A stretch of DNA of 64,000 nt from Hawksworthiomyces lignivorus (taxonomy: Eukaryota > Ascomycota > Sordariomycetes > Ophiostomatales > Ophiostomataceae). The position numbers and the translations under genes were made by a program. Positions 1 through 12,282 of this stretch are shown piece after piece (positions within the stretch are counted from its first letter, which is position 1; the number at the start of each line of letters is the position of its first letter). Location: NCBI GenBank assembly GCA_002917075.1, contig NTMA01000037.1:302386-366385 (forward strand). The letters run 5' to 3'. The notes below the pieces were generated by a model that worked only from the letters and a program-made list of their open reading frames with translations, had not been told where the DNA came from and did no database searches.

Positions 1-3000
1 CTGGGGTTGAGATTCTGTCTGATGCTACGCCTGCGCCAGATTGTGTACACGACTAAGCCTATTGTATTCGTGCAGCTTGGGGATGGGTGTCGGTAGCCGT
101 TGTTCAACTGCTCAAAGAAGCACAAGCCCTTAGAGGAGAAATTCGGTCATTTCCATAGCGTAATTGCATTGGGTAGCCATTCGCAAGGAGCAGTGCGCAG
201 AGTGCAACCCCAGTTGAAATATGCGTGCACCTCTCTCTCGCACTCGTCACATTGGATTTGCCGGCCGGGTTAGACGAAGGAATAAAACTTTGTCCAACTA
301 CCTAGTCTACCTAGCCTGAAGCTGCTGCTGCACACCACTGCTGGCTCTGTTTTCATTGTGCCCAATGTATTCGCTACATGGGGGTCCTGCGATTCCGCAC
401 CCCGTATTCCGCAAGCAGATATTTGAGGGCAGGCAACCCCAGAGTTGTACAAGAACGATCATCTCCTCTTCATTTTTTTGCTTTTTTTAATTCCCCGGAA
501 AATTCTCCACTCTGCACGTTGTTGTAAGTACATGTATGCACTCCCCCCCCCTTGATACCAGCGTTTGAGTGGTAAGAGAAATGGTAGGCCACCTACGCCA
601 GCAAATTTTGGTTAGGATCTTTGTGAGGGAAGAAAAGGGGACAGTGTCTCGAGTGTACAGTACATAATACAGATTAATGAGTAGCACAATGTATAGTGAG
701 AGAATAAGAATGAGCCAGAACGAAACCAGAAAAAAACGTCCCTTGCCCAGGTGTTTGCCACCCTTCAATTTAAACATGCCCCTTTTTTGGTCTTGTCTCT
801 CTCTACGTGTATTTCCTCTTCCCCTAGGCTAAGTCCTGCCAAATTCCATATTTCTTGTTTCCGGCGTAGTCCGTAGGACGATGGCAAATTGGATAGACTG
901 ACAAGCTAATTCGTATTGACCAAGGCCCTAGGGCATCAGCCTTCAATCAGGAAAACCACTCGCAGCAATCGTCGGCGTTGCTGTCCGACTTGAAAGAGGC
1001 AAAAGAGGCGAAAGACGCGCGAAGCATGCTCCTAGAACGGCGGGCAGTAGAAAAATACGCAGGCTGTTCTACTTGAATACTAGTCTGGGCCAATAACGCT
1101 ACGTGCGCTGTGCTAGCACACTCCAGAGGCAGAGTTTGGCAGAGTTGACTGGTCATGTTTGAAGTTGATTGTTGCAGACAGGGAGTGTGGTCCCAGCCGA
1201 ACCACCCCAAGCACCAGGGGGAAGGGGAGGGGGGAGCAAGACATCACAGGAGCACAACCAGGTCTTGGTCATTCGCGGGTCGGTCTCTCTGCTCATCCTA
1301 ATGCCGGTAGCCAGTCCGCCAGTGCAGGCATAAGGTTAGCGGGCCTTGACCAAATGAAGGCTTACAAGGGCATTTATCAGGTGGTGTGCTATGTTCAGAC
1401 GCCCATTTTTGCCAAGCAGAGATGTATTCGCACGATATTGGCAAAGTGACGCCTTGTCCATCTCGATACGGAGTACTCTTTTTAATGCTGCTCGCAATTT
1501 GGTTGGATTGTAGGGTGCTGGAGCTTGTCGGTGGTGATCCCCGACGTACCCTGCGGGTAGGAATCCCGAGATGGGAGGAAGAGACATTAGCCTATCCGGA
1601 GATCTGAGAAACAGGAAACTGGAGAGGAAGGGTCCTCCTGATGGTGTATAAGCCAAAACATTGACAGGTGTGCAGCTAGTATTAGTGACCCTGCGACATT
1701 GAAAAAGAGAGAAGGTTGAAAGAAGTCTTCTACGACTAGTGACACACAACAAACGGTGAAGGAAAAGAGCGTTAGTATGTCATCCTTCCGCTTTATTGGC
1801 CTGGTCGCACAAATATGCCAGAGTTGGAAGGCAGAAAGAGTACGGGTGAGATACACCAGCGTGCCGCCGGACCAGTTCGGACTTGTGCTTGGGGGACAGA
1901 CGAGAGAATGGATTTGGCAAAGTATCTTGCTCGTACCGGCGCAGCTTGATTCTTAATTTGATCAAATCAAGCGCGAGGGACAAGGCATTAGAGATGAGAC
2001 CAACATGAACAGATTTCAAAATACCTGTACCAGACTCAGCAGGGGAATTTCTGCGGGTGAATTCAACTTGCCTGTAATGGGTTAGCATCGCACTACAAGA
2101 CGGCTTGGGACAGTCCAAGTAAGCACTACTGTGAAGTGTCTCAAGGATCATCACACATCTTTTCTGGCCCTGCTTCTGTTCTTTTCCACATTTGCCCTCT
2201 CTAGCGCCCCGGTTGCTTGTTTCGCGTCCCAGTCATTTGGGAGATTGAAGATCTCCTCGGACGATGTGGTTTAGCTGCGAGGTCACAGGCTGTTTGCACG
2301 AGAACCAGCATCTCTAGTGCCTGCATCAGCAAGTTTAATATAAGGATAGTGTTGCTGTTTCCTTTGTATCAAACACCGCGACGCAGGACGAGTCTCCGAA
2401 GCCAGGTCAGAGGACGCGCGAAGAGGGAATTCCATGGCATCTGTGTTCCCAAAAAGGAGGTGTGGTAACAGGGCTCTGTTCAACTTTTTGTAGACATAAC
2501 GCATAACTACATACACATTGCTGAGAGCAGAGCTGCAGGGCGAGCGACCCTTGGAAAGCAGAAATGTAACGAAGGGAATAAATAATAGGCACTTGTACTA
2601 CGTAACGAGCACGGGGAAATACGACTGCACATAACGGGAACTTGAGTACAAGAGTACCTGCTGAACGCAGCTTCCCCTTCTGTAATACAATCGAGTAATT
2701 ATTTCTAAGGGTCGTGTTTTCTTTCCCCTCCTGCCCTCCCATCCTTCGCTCCCTCGTTCCTTCCGACAGCCACACCACCTGTACGTAGCCCCTACAGAGT
2801 AGCAGGAAGGCGCTTGGCACCTCGTGACACCCCCCCGGCCGTCTTGGAAAACGGCTATTAGTGCAGGCGGCTTAACTGGGAGAAATGACAAAAACGGGGC
2901 TTTTTCAAAAAGCAAAATTTTTATTTCAAGATTTACACTTTCTAAGAGGAGGGACTCGTGCATCGATCGATACAGTCGGCCATTTCACGGCTTCAGCGCA

Positions 3001-6000
3001 CTGTAGACAGCAGCCAAAGTACCAGCGATCAGAGCACTAGCTAGAAACTGTGCTCCGCCGTCGATCAACGGGAGCCTTCTTGTTAGGGACGTGCTAACAA
3101 GGGCTCCATTGTCTTTAGCTCACGGGCACTCCCATCGACAGGGTCAGGTCTTTGATTTTAGCATACCCGTCTCGCTGTTGGACTGCTAAAAAGCTGCAGA
3201 GTCTCTACTAAATCTGAGTGGTCCACCTCGGAGGTATCTTGGCTCGCCAGCCATCGCCCCATAATACGAACTCCATAGTAATATACACGTACCTAGTACG
3301 GAGTACTTTAGCAGCACATAGGCTTAAAGCCAGCTTTCAAGTACTCCGTTTTAGCAAGCCAAGAATAGACACGTCAATTCACAAAACAGCCTGTTTCCCC
3401 TCTCAACCAAGGCGGCGGTGAAGGCAATAATGTAAAAGAAGAGCTCTACGTTATGTTGCAGGGTGCCGACAAACCCGGTTTTTCTCGAGCAGCCATGTTA
3501 TATCCGGAGAGGGGAGAGGGGCATTTAAGACATGACAAAATCAGGCTCGGTCTGTGAAGAGGGGAAAGATGACCTTCTGCGAATGAGCATCGCCCAATGA
3601 GTAGGGGGAAGCGAGGAAAGTAAACATCCTCCTGCTAGTTATTTAGCACGCTGTGATTGTTCACATAATCTCCCACAATCTCCCAACCACTCGGCGTCCT
3701 CCGAAGCGACGGTCAGGTAAAAGGTGAGGCGGCCGACTCCGCAGGTGTGCATTTCCCCCAAGCCTACTGTACGTATCTTACAGTAAGTACATACAATCGG
3801 ATAAAGTAGGAGCAAGAAGAGTAAGATTGCAGACTACAGCAGCGAACCATTATCGTAAAGCAGTGCGAGTCCTGGTATTTGGTGTCCCCAGTGGACCAGA
3901 GCATGACCACGACACGGGCCAGTATTTGATCCCTCCAGAAGCTGGCAAATGGAAGTGGTCTGAGAAACCCATGACTCGTGCAGAACAGCGCCGTGGAAAA
4001 AGGCTCACAATTGCGAGTCTGCACAGAAGGCGGAGAACGGCAATTCAAAAACAAAAAAGAAAAAAAAAAATGGGCGCTCCCAGACCCCTGGATCCTAATC
4101 CCAAGGTCTCAGAGGACTGGCCGTGTGTCTTTTTTCTCCAATCTTGCGTCTCCCGTCTGTGTTTCCTTGGGACGGGAGGATCGCGTCTTCACACTCACAA
4201 TGAGGCGAGTGCTAGCAAAGGCGCATTGTCCCAATGGCAGCTGTAAGTGGGAAGTATTCATGAAAATCCCTTCTCAAAGACTGCGAGATTTCTCAAGAGG
4301 GAGGGGGGCAAAAACAACCGTAGAAAGCTCTCCTCGCTAATATTTATGACCTGTCAAAAAATTCTGGTCCATTTATTTGCGCCTTGGTCATTCTCTCGCC
4401 AGCATCTTCCTAGGGTCGATTTCAGCCCCATTGTAACATTCTCTATTACGTACACACTCTCGTGGATCACGTTTAAGAGCGATGTTCAGCGTGTATTACG
4501 GCGATTCCGTGGATTGGTGCGGAAGCGTGGATAGAAGACGGGGCAAACAAATAGTTTGTAAATCGTCCAAAAAATCACGCTCAAGATGAAGGAGTGTCAG
4601 ATAGATCGTCAAAACTCTCTCCTTTATGAGATTCTCCTTTTATATCACAAAAGCAGGAACAAGATAAAAGATCGATATACCCCTTCGCTACCGGAGGATT
4701 GGCGTTGTGCCATTGTCCAGAGCCTCGAAAGTACCAACAGCATGCACGATGCAGCTCGACGCCATTGCCCTCTCTTCTCGGTGATTTACGCTTTTGATGC
4801 GCTGTGACCATTCTTTGTGATGTCGTAGTGTAGATTGCCGGCAAATAACTATCGAGCTATATTCTCCATCCCAGGGGCTGGAGATGGCGAAACTCGTTGG
4901 CAGTGTACGGTGCCAGATCGTGGACGCCGAGCCAAAGTGTCCACTGTACTCATTTTGAAAATTTCTCTCATCTTTCTCGTTGTTTGGCCCAATTAACAGA
5001 CCGGATGCGCCTACTGTTGCCCTTTCTCTTTCGCCCCTTTCAGTTTCAGCTCTTCGCTTAAGTTTTAACTGTCAACAAATACCTCTCTGGCCTTTCAAAG
5101 ACTCTACAACGGCATAGCCGGTGGCACTTCTGCCGCTCACCTTTGCTTCAAAGGCTGGCAGGACAAGTCAGCAAACTCTGAAGTTCGTGTCCGAGACTAG
5201 CATGTCATGGCAAGGCCATCGGTTTTAACTACTCGATAGTGCCGGAATGACCGCGCGGAGAGAGGCATTGTAAAAAGGGGTAGCTGTTCACGAGAATGAT
5301 AAGAAAGATGTGACATGTTCGTAGAGCCGGCTTCATGGCTGGTGACAATGAGTCTTGACATTTGCTTCTGTCAAATGGACACCGGTCCGACACTTTTCCT
5401 GGTCAACCCTCTCCCAAGCTGCACTGCCCTGCCCCAAATCCGTCAACCACAATGTCCACTTTCCTCTGACCAAGACGTCTCCGTAAGGAACATGGAACCC
5501 CATCGAAATGAGCGCCGACAGGCGTGCATACGAACTCCCCTAGATCATGATACAGCGACGATGCGGCGTGTTGCACGTGTGGCTGCCCTGAGATGTCCTG
5601 TTGACAGTGCGTGACAGAATGTCTTTGGCTGTCAAATCTTCCAAGTGTCTTAGAGCAGTAGATCAGCATCCAGAGAAGCGACGTTTTCGCCGTCAAAGAT
5701 GGCGTTACGATTTCCGACCTGATCCTTCCTCCCTCCACCGCGCTCCTCTTTCTGTAGCCCGCTTTGTCGCCAGAGATGCTTCAGCAGGCCAATGCCAGCA
5801 GCACACCTTATGTTGTTATTCCGGCAGCATCTTGTGTACATTACCCGGAACCCTACACTGGAAATTAGCGAGGCAAAATTGTTGGACAGACACCTTTGCA
5901 TGCATCCGGTCGTGGAGCATCAAGTCGGAGGCGTGTCTACCACACATGTTGATGTTGTTTGCAACAGCACGGCTGCGAGAAACAGACGAAGACATTACAT

Positions 6001-7030
6001 ACTTGCGAACCTGAAATGGGTAAAGAAGCCGACATTGATGCATACCTGCACACGTATCTATACGTCCACATGAAACAGAATAGAGTGTACAAGGAAACAT
6101 TGGTTTACCAAGGCGATATACAATATGAACGGCGATTAAGGAGGCACTAAATCCTACCTGTTGCTTTTCGAGGAACTTGGATGCGAAAATGGCAGGCTCA
6201 AAGGTCATACACGAGAGGAGCAGAGGATCGTAACTCGATTGGAATTACTTGTCCTCTTCACTGCCATCTTTTCTTCCTTTGCAATGGGCTACGATGGCTG
6301 CCGTGATGCAAGAGAAAGATATGAGGTCTTACCCCCTTTCACAAGCAACAACAGATGTATCAATAACATGCACATGCCAGATGCTAACGGTTCAGGCATA
6401 CACATGCATCGAAGCAAAGATGGACTGATGCTCACGGGTTTCGTTCAAGATCATTTCGAAAACAAGAACACCCGCAGCGAGGGAAAACCACAATAAGAGA
6501 AACCCAAAAAAAAAAACCGAAATGTCCGGATTGCGCGAACATCTTTCCTGACTATGCAAATATTCAGGACTGCGGTTAACCTCGTGACATGCCGAGTCAA
6601 ACGGCCTATTCAATTCTCGGTCCGTAGCAATATCCCCGCCGTCGATGGCTAAGGAAATGCTCTCACGAGCAATAACTGCAACTGAGTGGAGTGCCCACGG
6701 TTGATCTTTGAGATTGGGTTCTTTGGCAAATGCTTGTCTGTTTTTTTTCTACCTTCTTTCAATGGCCAGCTGCCACTTGGAGATTTTGGTTCATGGATGC
6801 GAAGATTAATAGACATATTTGATTTGTTTTATTTTAGTCGTCATTGCTAGTCTCAGAGTTTGTCATTTTGTGATCTCACCTGTTCCAACCGCCAAACAAA
6901 CCAACGTAGAATATATTTGGACGTAGGACTCTCTTTTAGGACGTTTAGATGTGTAGAACTGCTTGCAAATAATCCGAGAAGCCCGCCAACTTCGACTGCA
7001 TAGCTGATCTTGCTGCCTTATATGATATAC
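1..7030. other. Gene-free block with a hairpin and scattered 10-mers
   Basis: No reading frame here looks like a conserved protein; all frames are short and several overlap on both strands. Visible structure: a strong imperfect hairpin at 3071-3107, two copies of TACGGAGTAC (1467-1476, 3297-3306), a C-run near 541-551, and scattered poly-A/T tracts. The end near 7030 is the 3' flank of the arsenite methyltransferase. Rapidly evolving orphan genes with many introns cannot be excluded without transcripts. Confidence 0.6.
3071..3107. repeat. Imperfect hairpin, 14-bp stem
   Basis: GGAGCC + tt + CTTGTTAG, then a 7-nt loop (3087-3093), then CTAACAAG + GGCTCC. The two 8-nt arms and the two 6-nt arms are exact reverse complements; only a 2-nt bulge interrupts the stem. 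It lies in DNA without a recognisable gene. It could be an RNA hairpin, a protein-binding palindrome or a remnant of a foldback element. Confidence 0.7.
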
Positions 7031-8244
7031 TTAGTGCTTAACCGCGAATATTTTGTACGATCCTGGAAGTGAGAAGCCTGGTTAAAAATGACCAACGCTG
7101 CTGAATATCTTTTGATAATACTTACCAACCCACTCATTCAAGTCAATGCCGCCAAGTTCAGCAGCCATATTTGCAAGATCAAGGTCATTCCCGGACTTTT
7201 CAGAAGTTGTACAGCATTTTTCATTATTTTCGCCGGAGCTGCAGCAGCCGCTCGCCTTCTTTTCTGGGGAGCAGCAAGCACTGTTTTGGTTGGGACTCGG
7301 CTCGCAGCAGGACGTCTTCTGGATTTCGGCATCACTAGTACCTCTAGTCTGCTTCGTACCGTCAGATAGAGTGTCGATGTAGACATTAAGGTCATTATTA
7401 GCGTCCTTGATGAGGACATCTGTGTATTATGTTAATATATAGCCCCATCCTTCTAAGATTTAACTAAATTTAAATATACCTGTAAATCCAGCGTTTTTGA
7501 AATATGTCTCATACTGGCTGACGAGGCTGGCACCTGCAACACACCCAACATAGGCGGCCGCGCACTTCCTCAGCTTCTCAGGAAGATCCTTCTTTGCCAA
7601 GATGTCAGACACGGCGACCCGTCCGCCAGGCTTAAGCAAACGGTGCATCTCGTTGAAGACGAGCTGTTTTTCACCGTCGGGGACGAGATTGATGACACAA
7701 TTTGAGATGATCACGTCGGCAATGCCATCGTCGAGGGGGATCTCGGTGATTCGTGCATCGACGAACTCAACGTTGCTGGCACTCATCTTGATCCGGTTCT
7801 TCTCTGCCAGCGAAAGCATGTCCTAGAATGGCAATCAATGCCTACTCCTAGAAGAGGCTGAGAGCAAATTTTAGCGCCGTACCTTGTTCATGTCTACGCC
7901 GATCGCGCGGCCGGTCTGGCCAACTTTCCTGGCGGCAAGAAAAACGTCGAAGCCGGCTCCCGAGCCCAAATCGACAATAGTCTCTCCCTTGCACTGTGTT
8001 AGCAGTGTCTCATCCAGCCACATCTCTTCCCACCGCACCGTACCTCTCGTAGGCTCGCAATTGCCAGCGGATTCCCGCAGCTGAGCCCCAGGTTAGACTC
8101 GGCAGGTATGCTACCAAGCTCCTCCTCTGTGTAGCCAAAGGACTGCGCAACTGACTTGGCATAGGCGCCATTTGACTGAGGAGAATCAGAAGATAGCGCA
8201 CTGTAGCGCGCAGAAACAGCAGCATAGACCTCCCGTGCGTCCAT
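7031..8244 (-). CDS. arsM: Arsenite S-adenosylmethionine methyltransferase (ArsM/As3MT family)
   Basis: Predicted to methylate As(III) using S-adenosylmethionine in the cytosol, producing methylated, often volatile arsenicals. I join five exons: 8044-8244, 7883-7987, 7480-7822, 7126-7419 and 7031-7062 (introns 56-63 bp, all GT-AG), giving 324 residues. The SAM motif [10 protein letters not shown] is at about 72-81. The three cysteines that bind arsenic in this family are present: C56 (LSCGNP), C144 (SNCVIN) and C196 (YVGCVAG). The last exon encodes only the ending SYKIFAVKH, which fits family C-termini better than reading through the intron. Near the C-terminus are four Cys-Cys pairs (about 254-255, 265-266, 275-276, 285-286). 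An in-frame extension to 8517 exists, but I chose the ATG at 8244 because [10 protein letters not shown] matches usual family starts. The gene is divergent from the bZIP gene 477 bp away. Confidence 0.93.
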
Positions 8245-8442
8245 AGTGGGTGTTTTAAATAGTCTTTCGGTGCGTGCTCGTAAGATGTCTTTGAAGTTTA
8301 CCAGTCCGTTGGCAGCCGTATATGTGCAGTATTGGAGCTTGTAATTCAGAGGATTCCCATCCCAGGATAATGGCTTAATATAGACGTTCTTTTGAATATA
8401 CGGGTCGTGTAACAAGCAACGGTATGTCACCGTTTTATCACC

Positions 8443-8458
8443 AAGCCTAGCGAGGCTT
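8443..8458. promoter_or_regulatory. Inverted repeat in the arsM/bZIP divergent promoter
   Basis: AAGCCT-agcg-AGGCTT is a perfect 6-bp inverted repeat with a 4-nt spacer, 199 bp upstream of the arsM start and 264 bp upstream of the bZIP start. Its position suits a shared operator, but no factor binding this sequence is recognised, so the role is inferred. Confidence 0.35.
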
Positions 8459-8527
8459 CTAGGACCTGATGGCGCTAAGCTGGAAAAGGCAATAATTCGA
8501 TAAGTCACTGGTCCCACATTCCCAGCC

Positions 8528-8534
8528 GACGTCA
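8528..8534. promoter_or_regulatory. CRE-like GACGTCA site, candidate bZIP target
   Basis: GACGTCA matches seven of eight bases of the CRE palindrome TGACGTCA recognised by many bZIP dimers. It lies between the divergent arsM and bZIP genes, so self-regulation or regulation of arsM by the adjacent bZIP is possible. A 7-bp match can occur by chance. Confidence 0.3.
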
Positions 8535-8721
8535 GAAGGAGAAATAGCCTACTTTTGGTAGTTGTCGGCTTTTAAGCACCAAGCGACTTGGCATCTTCAT
8601 ACGTCCACAGTCTTGACCCGTCACATACCCACTTCAGTCACAGAGCTGGGATATCATACAACGCCTGACGCGCTTTACGCGCTTCATCATGTGCACTAGG
8701 CAAGAAAATCTTTTATAGAAG

Positions 8722-9588
8722 ATGGATTTCTCCGAATTGAAAGGGAAATGGTCATCCAAGCCGAAGGAGCAAAAGGCAGCACGCATCCGAGACAACCAGC
8801 GGCGCCATCGCGCGAGGACGAAGGCATACATCGCCAAACTCGAGAATCAGCTGGCGGAGGTACAAGCACGCCTCGATGAGGCTCTGGAGCAAAATGCAAA
8901 ATTGATCTCTACGCTGAAGAGCCTTTGCCCCAATGGTGATGGCAGCTCCATCACGATTGATCACAGTGAGATGCTCGTGGACAAAGTCCTAAGTCCAACA
9001 CTGCCGGGTCGGTTGTCTGCATCTGATTCGCCTCCCTTGAGAGATAAAGGCCCAGGAGCGCCACTTGACTTTGCGTTGACCAGCAGCGCCGAAGCACAAT
9101 CAGATTCCTCTCGCCTGGCAACCGAAACAGAATTACAGACAGACTCGCGGACAGATGTTGTTTCGGCACCGAACCAGAGGAGCCCGACAGCTGCACCAAC
9201 GACGACCGTTGAGCATTATTCGTCTGCGTCGCGGGAAACGACCCCAGAAGCTGCCCTAAACACGCCTGCTGGAACGCCCGTCCGGGATGACGCAGATACA
9301 GGTTTGGCCGTCCTCCAAAGCGACTGCTCCCATCTTCCGCCACCTGCGCCGGGGGAGTCGACGATTCTCTGCAGAGATGCATACGGCATAATCGAGCAGC
9401 AGAATTACAATGAGATGGACCTACGCGCCATTGGGAAATTTCTTGTCCCTGGGTTCCGGTGTGCTACTGCCCAGAGCGATGGCTGCCGGGTTGAGAGCCA
9501 TCGTGTCTTCTCTGTCATTGATGCTCTCAGCTCATCCATGCCGTCGGCCCTCTGTGATGGAACTCTCTTATCGCGCTCTCTAGGGTGA
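8722..9588 (+). CDS. Fungal bZIP transcription factor, divergent from arsM
   Basis: Single-exon gene of 288 residues. The N-terminus holds a bZIP: basic region about 17-34 (KAARIRDNQRRHRARTK) followed by a zipper whose L44, L51, N58 and L65 are spaced by seven. The basic region belongs to the fungal RxNQRRxRAR group, in which the arginine of canonical N-x7-R is not kept (T33 here). The middle (about 75-210) is Ser/Thr/Pro-rich and probably disordered. The C-terminus (about 212-270) contains PGFR and GCRV segments with cysteines C244 and C252 (approximate) that resemble the conserved tail of this family and may sense redox state or metal. Sharing a promoter with arsM suggests control of arsenic methylation; no direct evidence. 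It may instead act in general stress. Confidence 0.85.
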   Translation: MDFSELKGKWSSKPKEQKAARIRDNQRRHRARTKAYIAKLENQLAEVQARLDEALEQNAKLISTLKSLCPNGDGSSITIDHSEMLVDKVLSPTLPGRLSASDSPPLRDKGPGAPLDFALTSSAEAQSDSSRLATETELQTDSRTDVVSAPNQRSPTAAPTTTVEHYSSASRETTPEAALNTPAGTPVRDDADTGLAVLQSDCSHLPPPAPGESTILCRDAYGIIEQQNYNEMDLRAIGKFLVPGFRCATAQSDGCRVESHRVFSVIDALSSSMPSALCDGTLLSRSLG

Positions 9589-12282
9589 TTCCAGAACCCA
9601 TTTCTACAATCGCGCAGCGATTCCGAACCAGAAGCACCAAGGCTGAGAGCCGTGCAAAGAGCCAAATCTGGGTAGGCAAGGGAAGTGTCGACAAATCAGT
9701 GATGGATATGATTTTACGATGTGCGGGTGTCTGTCCCCGGGAGCATATAACAAGAAACACAAGCCATGCCGGTGCTTCTAGAATATTTAGAGTCCGGAAG
9801 ATCGGAAAGGCACCTTGTGCATAGGTGGTACAGTGGACAAGTTATCCAACACGAGAACGCAGACGCAGGTAACACAGCAGTCGTTGGCGTGCGGCACGAT
9901 GGCAAGAGGACGCGCGTCTGAAGGATGATCCATCATTTACTTCTCTACGGCAACGCACGTCTCCCGCCGAGCCGTATGATAGGAGCTGGATGGTGGCTCC
10001 AGAGAAAGAGTACACGCCTCTGCACAAGGACGGCGGTTAGGTTGGACCGGGTCGGGCTTTGAGGCGAGCGCAGCAGCACACTAACACGGCGCATCATGTC
10101 TAGGCTAATTATACCTAAGGGCCGAAGAGTTCCATCCAAGGCCCATCTGTCGAAGATCCGTTGAGTAGATTCTATGGGATGACTATGAGAAATGATATGC
10201 CGATCGGATGCAAGATGAGACTGGTGACATATCAAATAGAAATTCTTCGTTGGCTATTTTAGCATGATGGTCGTCAATGAAACATAGAACATACGTTGAT
10301 CTCGTTCGTCTTTCTATCCGTACCAACGACGGCGGAAGCTAGAGGCAAGGGCAGGTAAGGTGATGGCAGGAATATATATTTATATAGAAAGAAAAGCACG
10401 AGAAAACAGCGTCGTTAGTGTACATGTTTATCCAAAGTAATAGGGGGGATCACAGGAGAGCTGCCTTTAAAGATCAAACTTAAGAGTTAGGATACGGACT
10501 TCTGCACAATTGGCTGCATGCAGCCCGGTATCAAACAGACCCGCAATTACGAGTGTGAAACACCTTGCAGCAAGAGACGAGAGCAGAAACAAGTTTTAGT
10601 AATAGTTCTTGGTGAGCGAGGGCTAGCTTACATACGTATGCCGAGTTCGTGTGCGCCGATCACATTCTGCTGCAAGAATGCGCGTTCTTTTTTCTGCAAA
10701 ATTCACCACTTAAGCTAAAGAGCAGGGATCACGGCATTTAGCAAAGAACACGCATCCCTAAGAATACAAGCTGCTGATGGTGTTATGCGCCGTAGGACGA
10801 CAGCACAGCTGCTCTGTAAGCCGAAATTCTTTTTTATTTTTTATTTTTTATTTTTTATTTTTAAAAAAATTGGTACCTTTCCATTAATTGAATCTAGTGC
10901 AGGCCACCGTCTTTAGGATGTCACTGCGCATTTTCATTTGGCTGTAACTATGTGCGTGCTAAAGAATATTGGTGACTATTTTGGAACGAGTGGGCTGCTT
11001 TATTGTACGCTCTTGTCCCTCTTGTGTTCTCCCATCGAGCAACACAGTTCTGAATATGTTCCATCACTTTGTCGAACCGGTGGGAAATAGAAGCAGAGAT
11101 TTAACAAGCACGGTTTGCAGTTCTTGTGTCGCGTCTTCACGATAGATAAGGAGAAAGGAATTTTAAATTCTCTCCGTTTGCACTCCCTTCTCCCTCCTCT
11201 TCCTTCTTTTTTTTCTTCTTTTTTTCTCTTAATTTTTTTCCCTCCCTTCAAATTCTTGCCTCAAGACGGGTTCAGGCAGCCAACCAAAAATGGATATATC
11301 ATTTGGGGTCTAATAATGATGCAAAATAAGGGGGCGCTCGTATCGTCCTGGAGCAATAATAGTTCCGCCCGGCATTAAAGCCATCGTACAAGTACCAAAC
11401 GGCCTCGACCAGCCTCTGTTGGCTGCATGGACAGCCGCCGTCTCTTTCGAGACGGCCAATTTATCCCGCTCCTTTGGGAATGGTCGCTGGACCCCCTTTC
11501 TATTTTCTTTCCTCTGATGCTGCAGTAGGGCGCTATCAGAATGTGTGTATGAGTATGTATGTACTGTACGTCGTGCATAGTTGGCAATCCCATGGGCATG
11601 CCCACAAAGCTGATGATGGCCTAATAGGGGATTCTCCATATTTTTCTTGTTACAGGGGGGCTGCGTGCCCCCTATATCCTTATCGATCTTTTTTTGTACT
11701 GTACGTTCTATTGTGAGACAACGAGGGCACATTGGATTCCTGGTGGAGAGAAGCGTTCTCTGGTGAGAAAAGAAGTACTCCGTATGTATACACGCCGTCG
11801 CTAAACCCATTTACGATATCCACAAATCGCGCCTCATTCATGTCTACTCCCGTAGAATGCGTAGTCGTACTCCGTAGAGGCTTTGCCCTGATAGAGCCTG
11901 TCTTCTCCCTAGTGCCCACCTTCATCCCTGAGGACGTACCCTTTCATTCAATTGGTTCTCGAGATCTGGAGACGCGATGCTTGCCAGCGTCGATAATCTC
12001 TTTTAATCTATTTCTCTTGTTGTGCTTCTTTTGCATCCTGCATCGTCATCGACACCATATTAAATTCTCTCTTCAAGCATCCGCTGCCTTCCCGTGGTGA
12101 CTGATGCGACATCGTCACGCGTGACCGTCTGTTCAGCGTCTGGCGTTGCTTGTGCCTGGCGACCCCTTTTTGTTCTTTATCTCTAGTCGTCAAATCTCCA
12201 CCTCTCGTTCAATTATCTCTTCGTTTTCTTCTACCAGTCGCTCGTTTAAACAGCCTACCGGTTGGTGTTGCTTTGAGGCACG
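9589..12282. other. Intergenic block between bZIP and DUF5672 genes
   Basis: No convincing gene. Contains a period-7 A/T minisatellite (10829-10861), a pyrimidine-rich stretch (about 11185-11250), two reverse-orientation copies of the 10-mer (GTACTCCGTA at 11775-11784 and 11867-11876), and a pyrimidine-rich leader (about 12000-12282) just before the DUF5672 start. Confidence 0.6.
10829..10861. repeat. T6A minisatellite
   Basis: About four tandem units of a 7-bp ATTTTTT motif, followed by a short poly-A that can pair with the T tracts. It lies in intergenic AT-rich DNA; no function is implied. Confidence 0.8.

Noticed and set aside
7999..8517. Longer arsM start at 8517
   Set aside because: The extra N-terminus is not protein-like for the family and would cover the promoter elements; the ATG at 8244 matches family starts.
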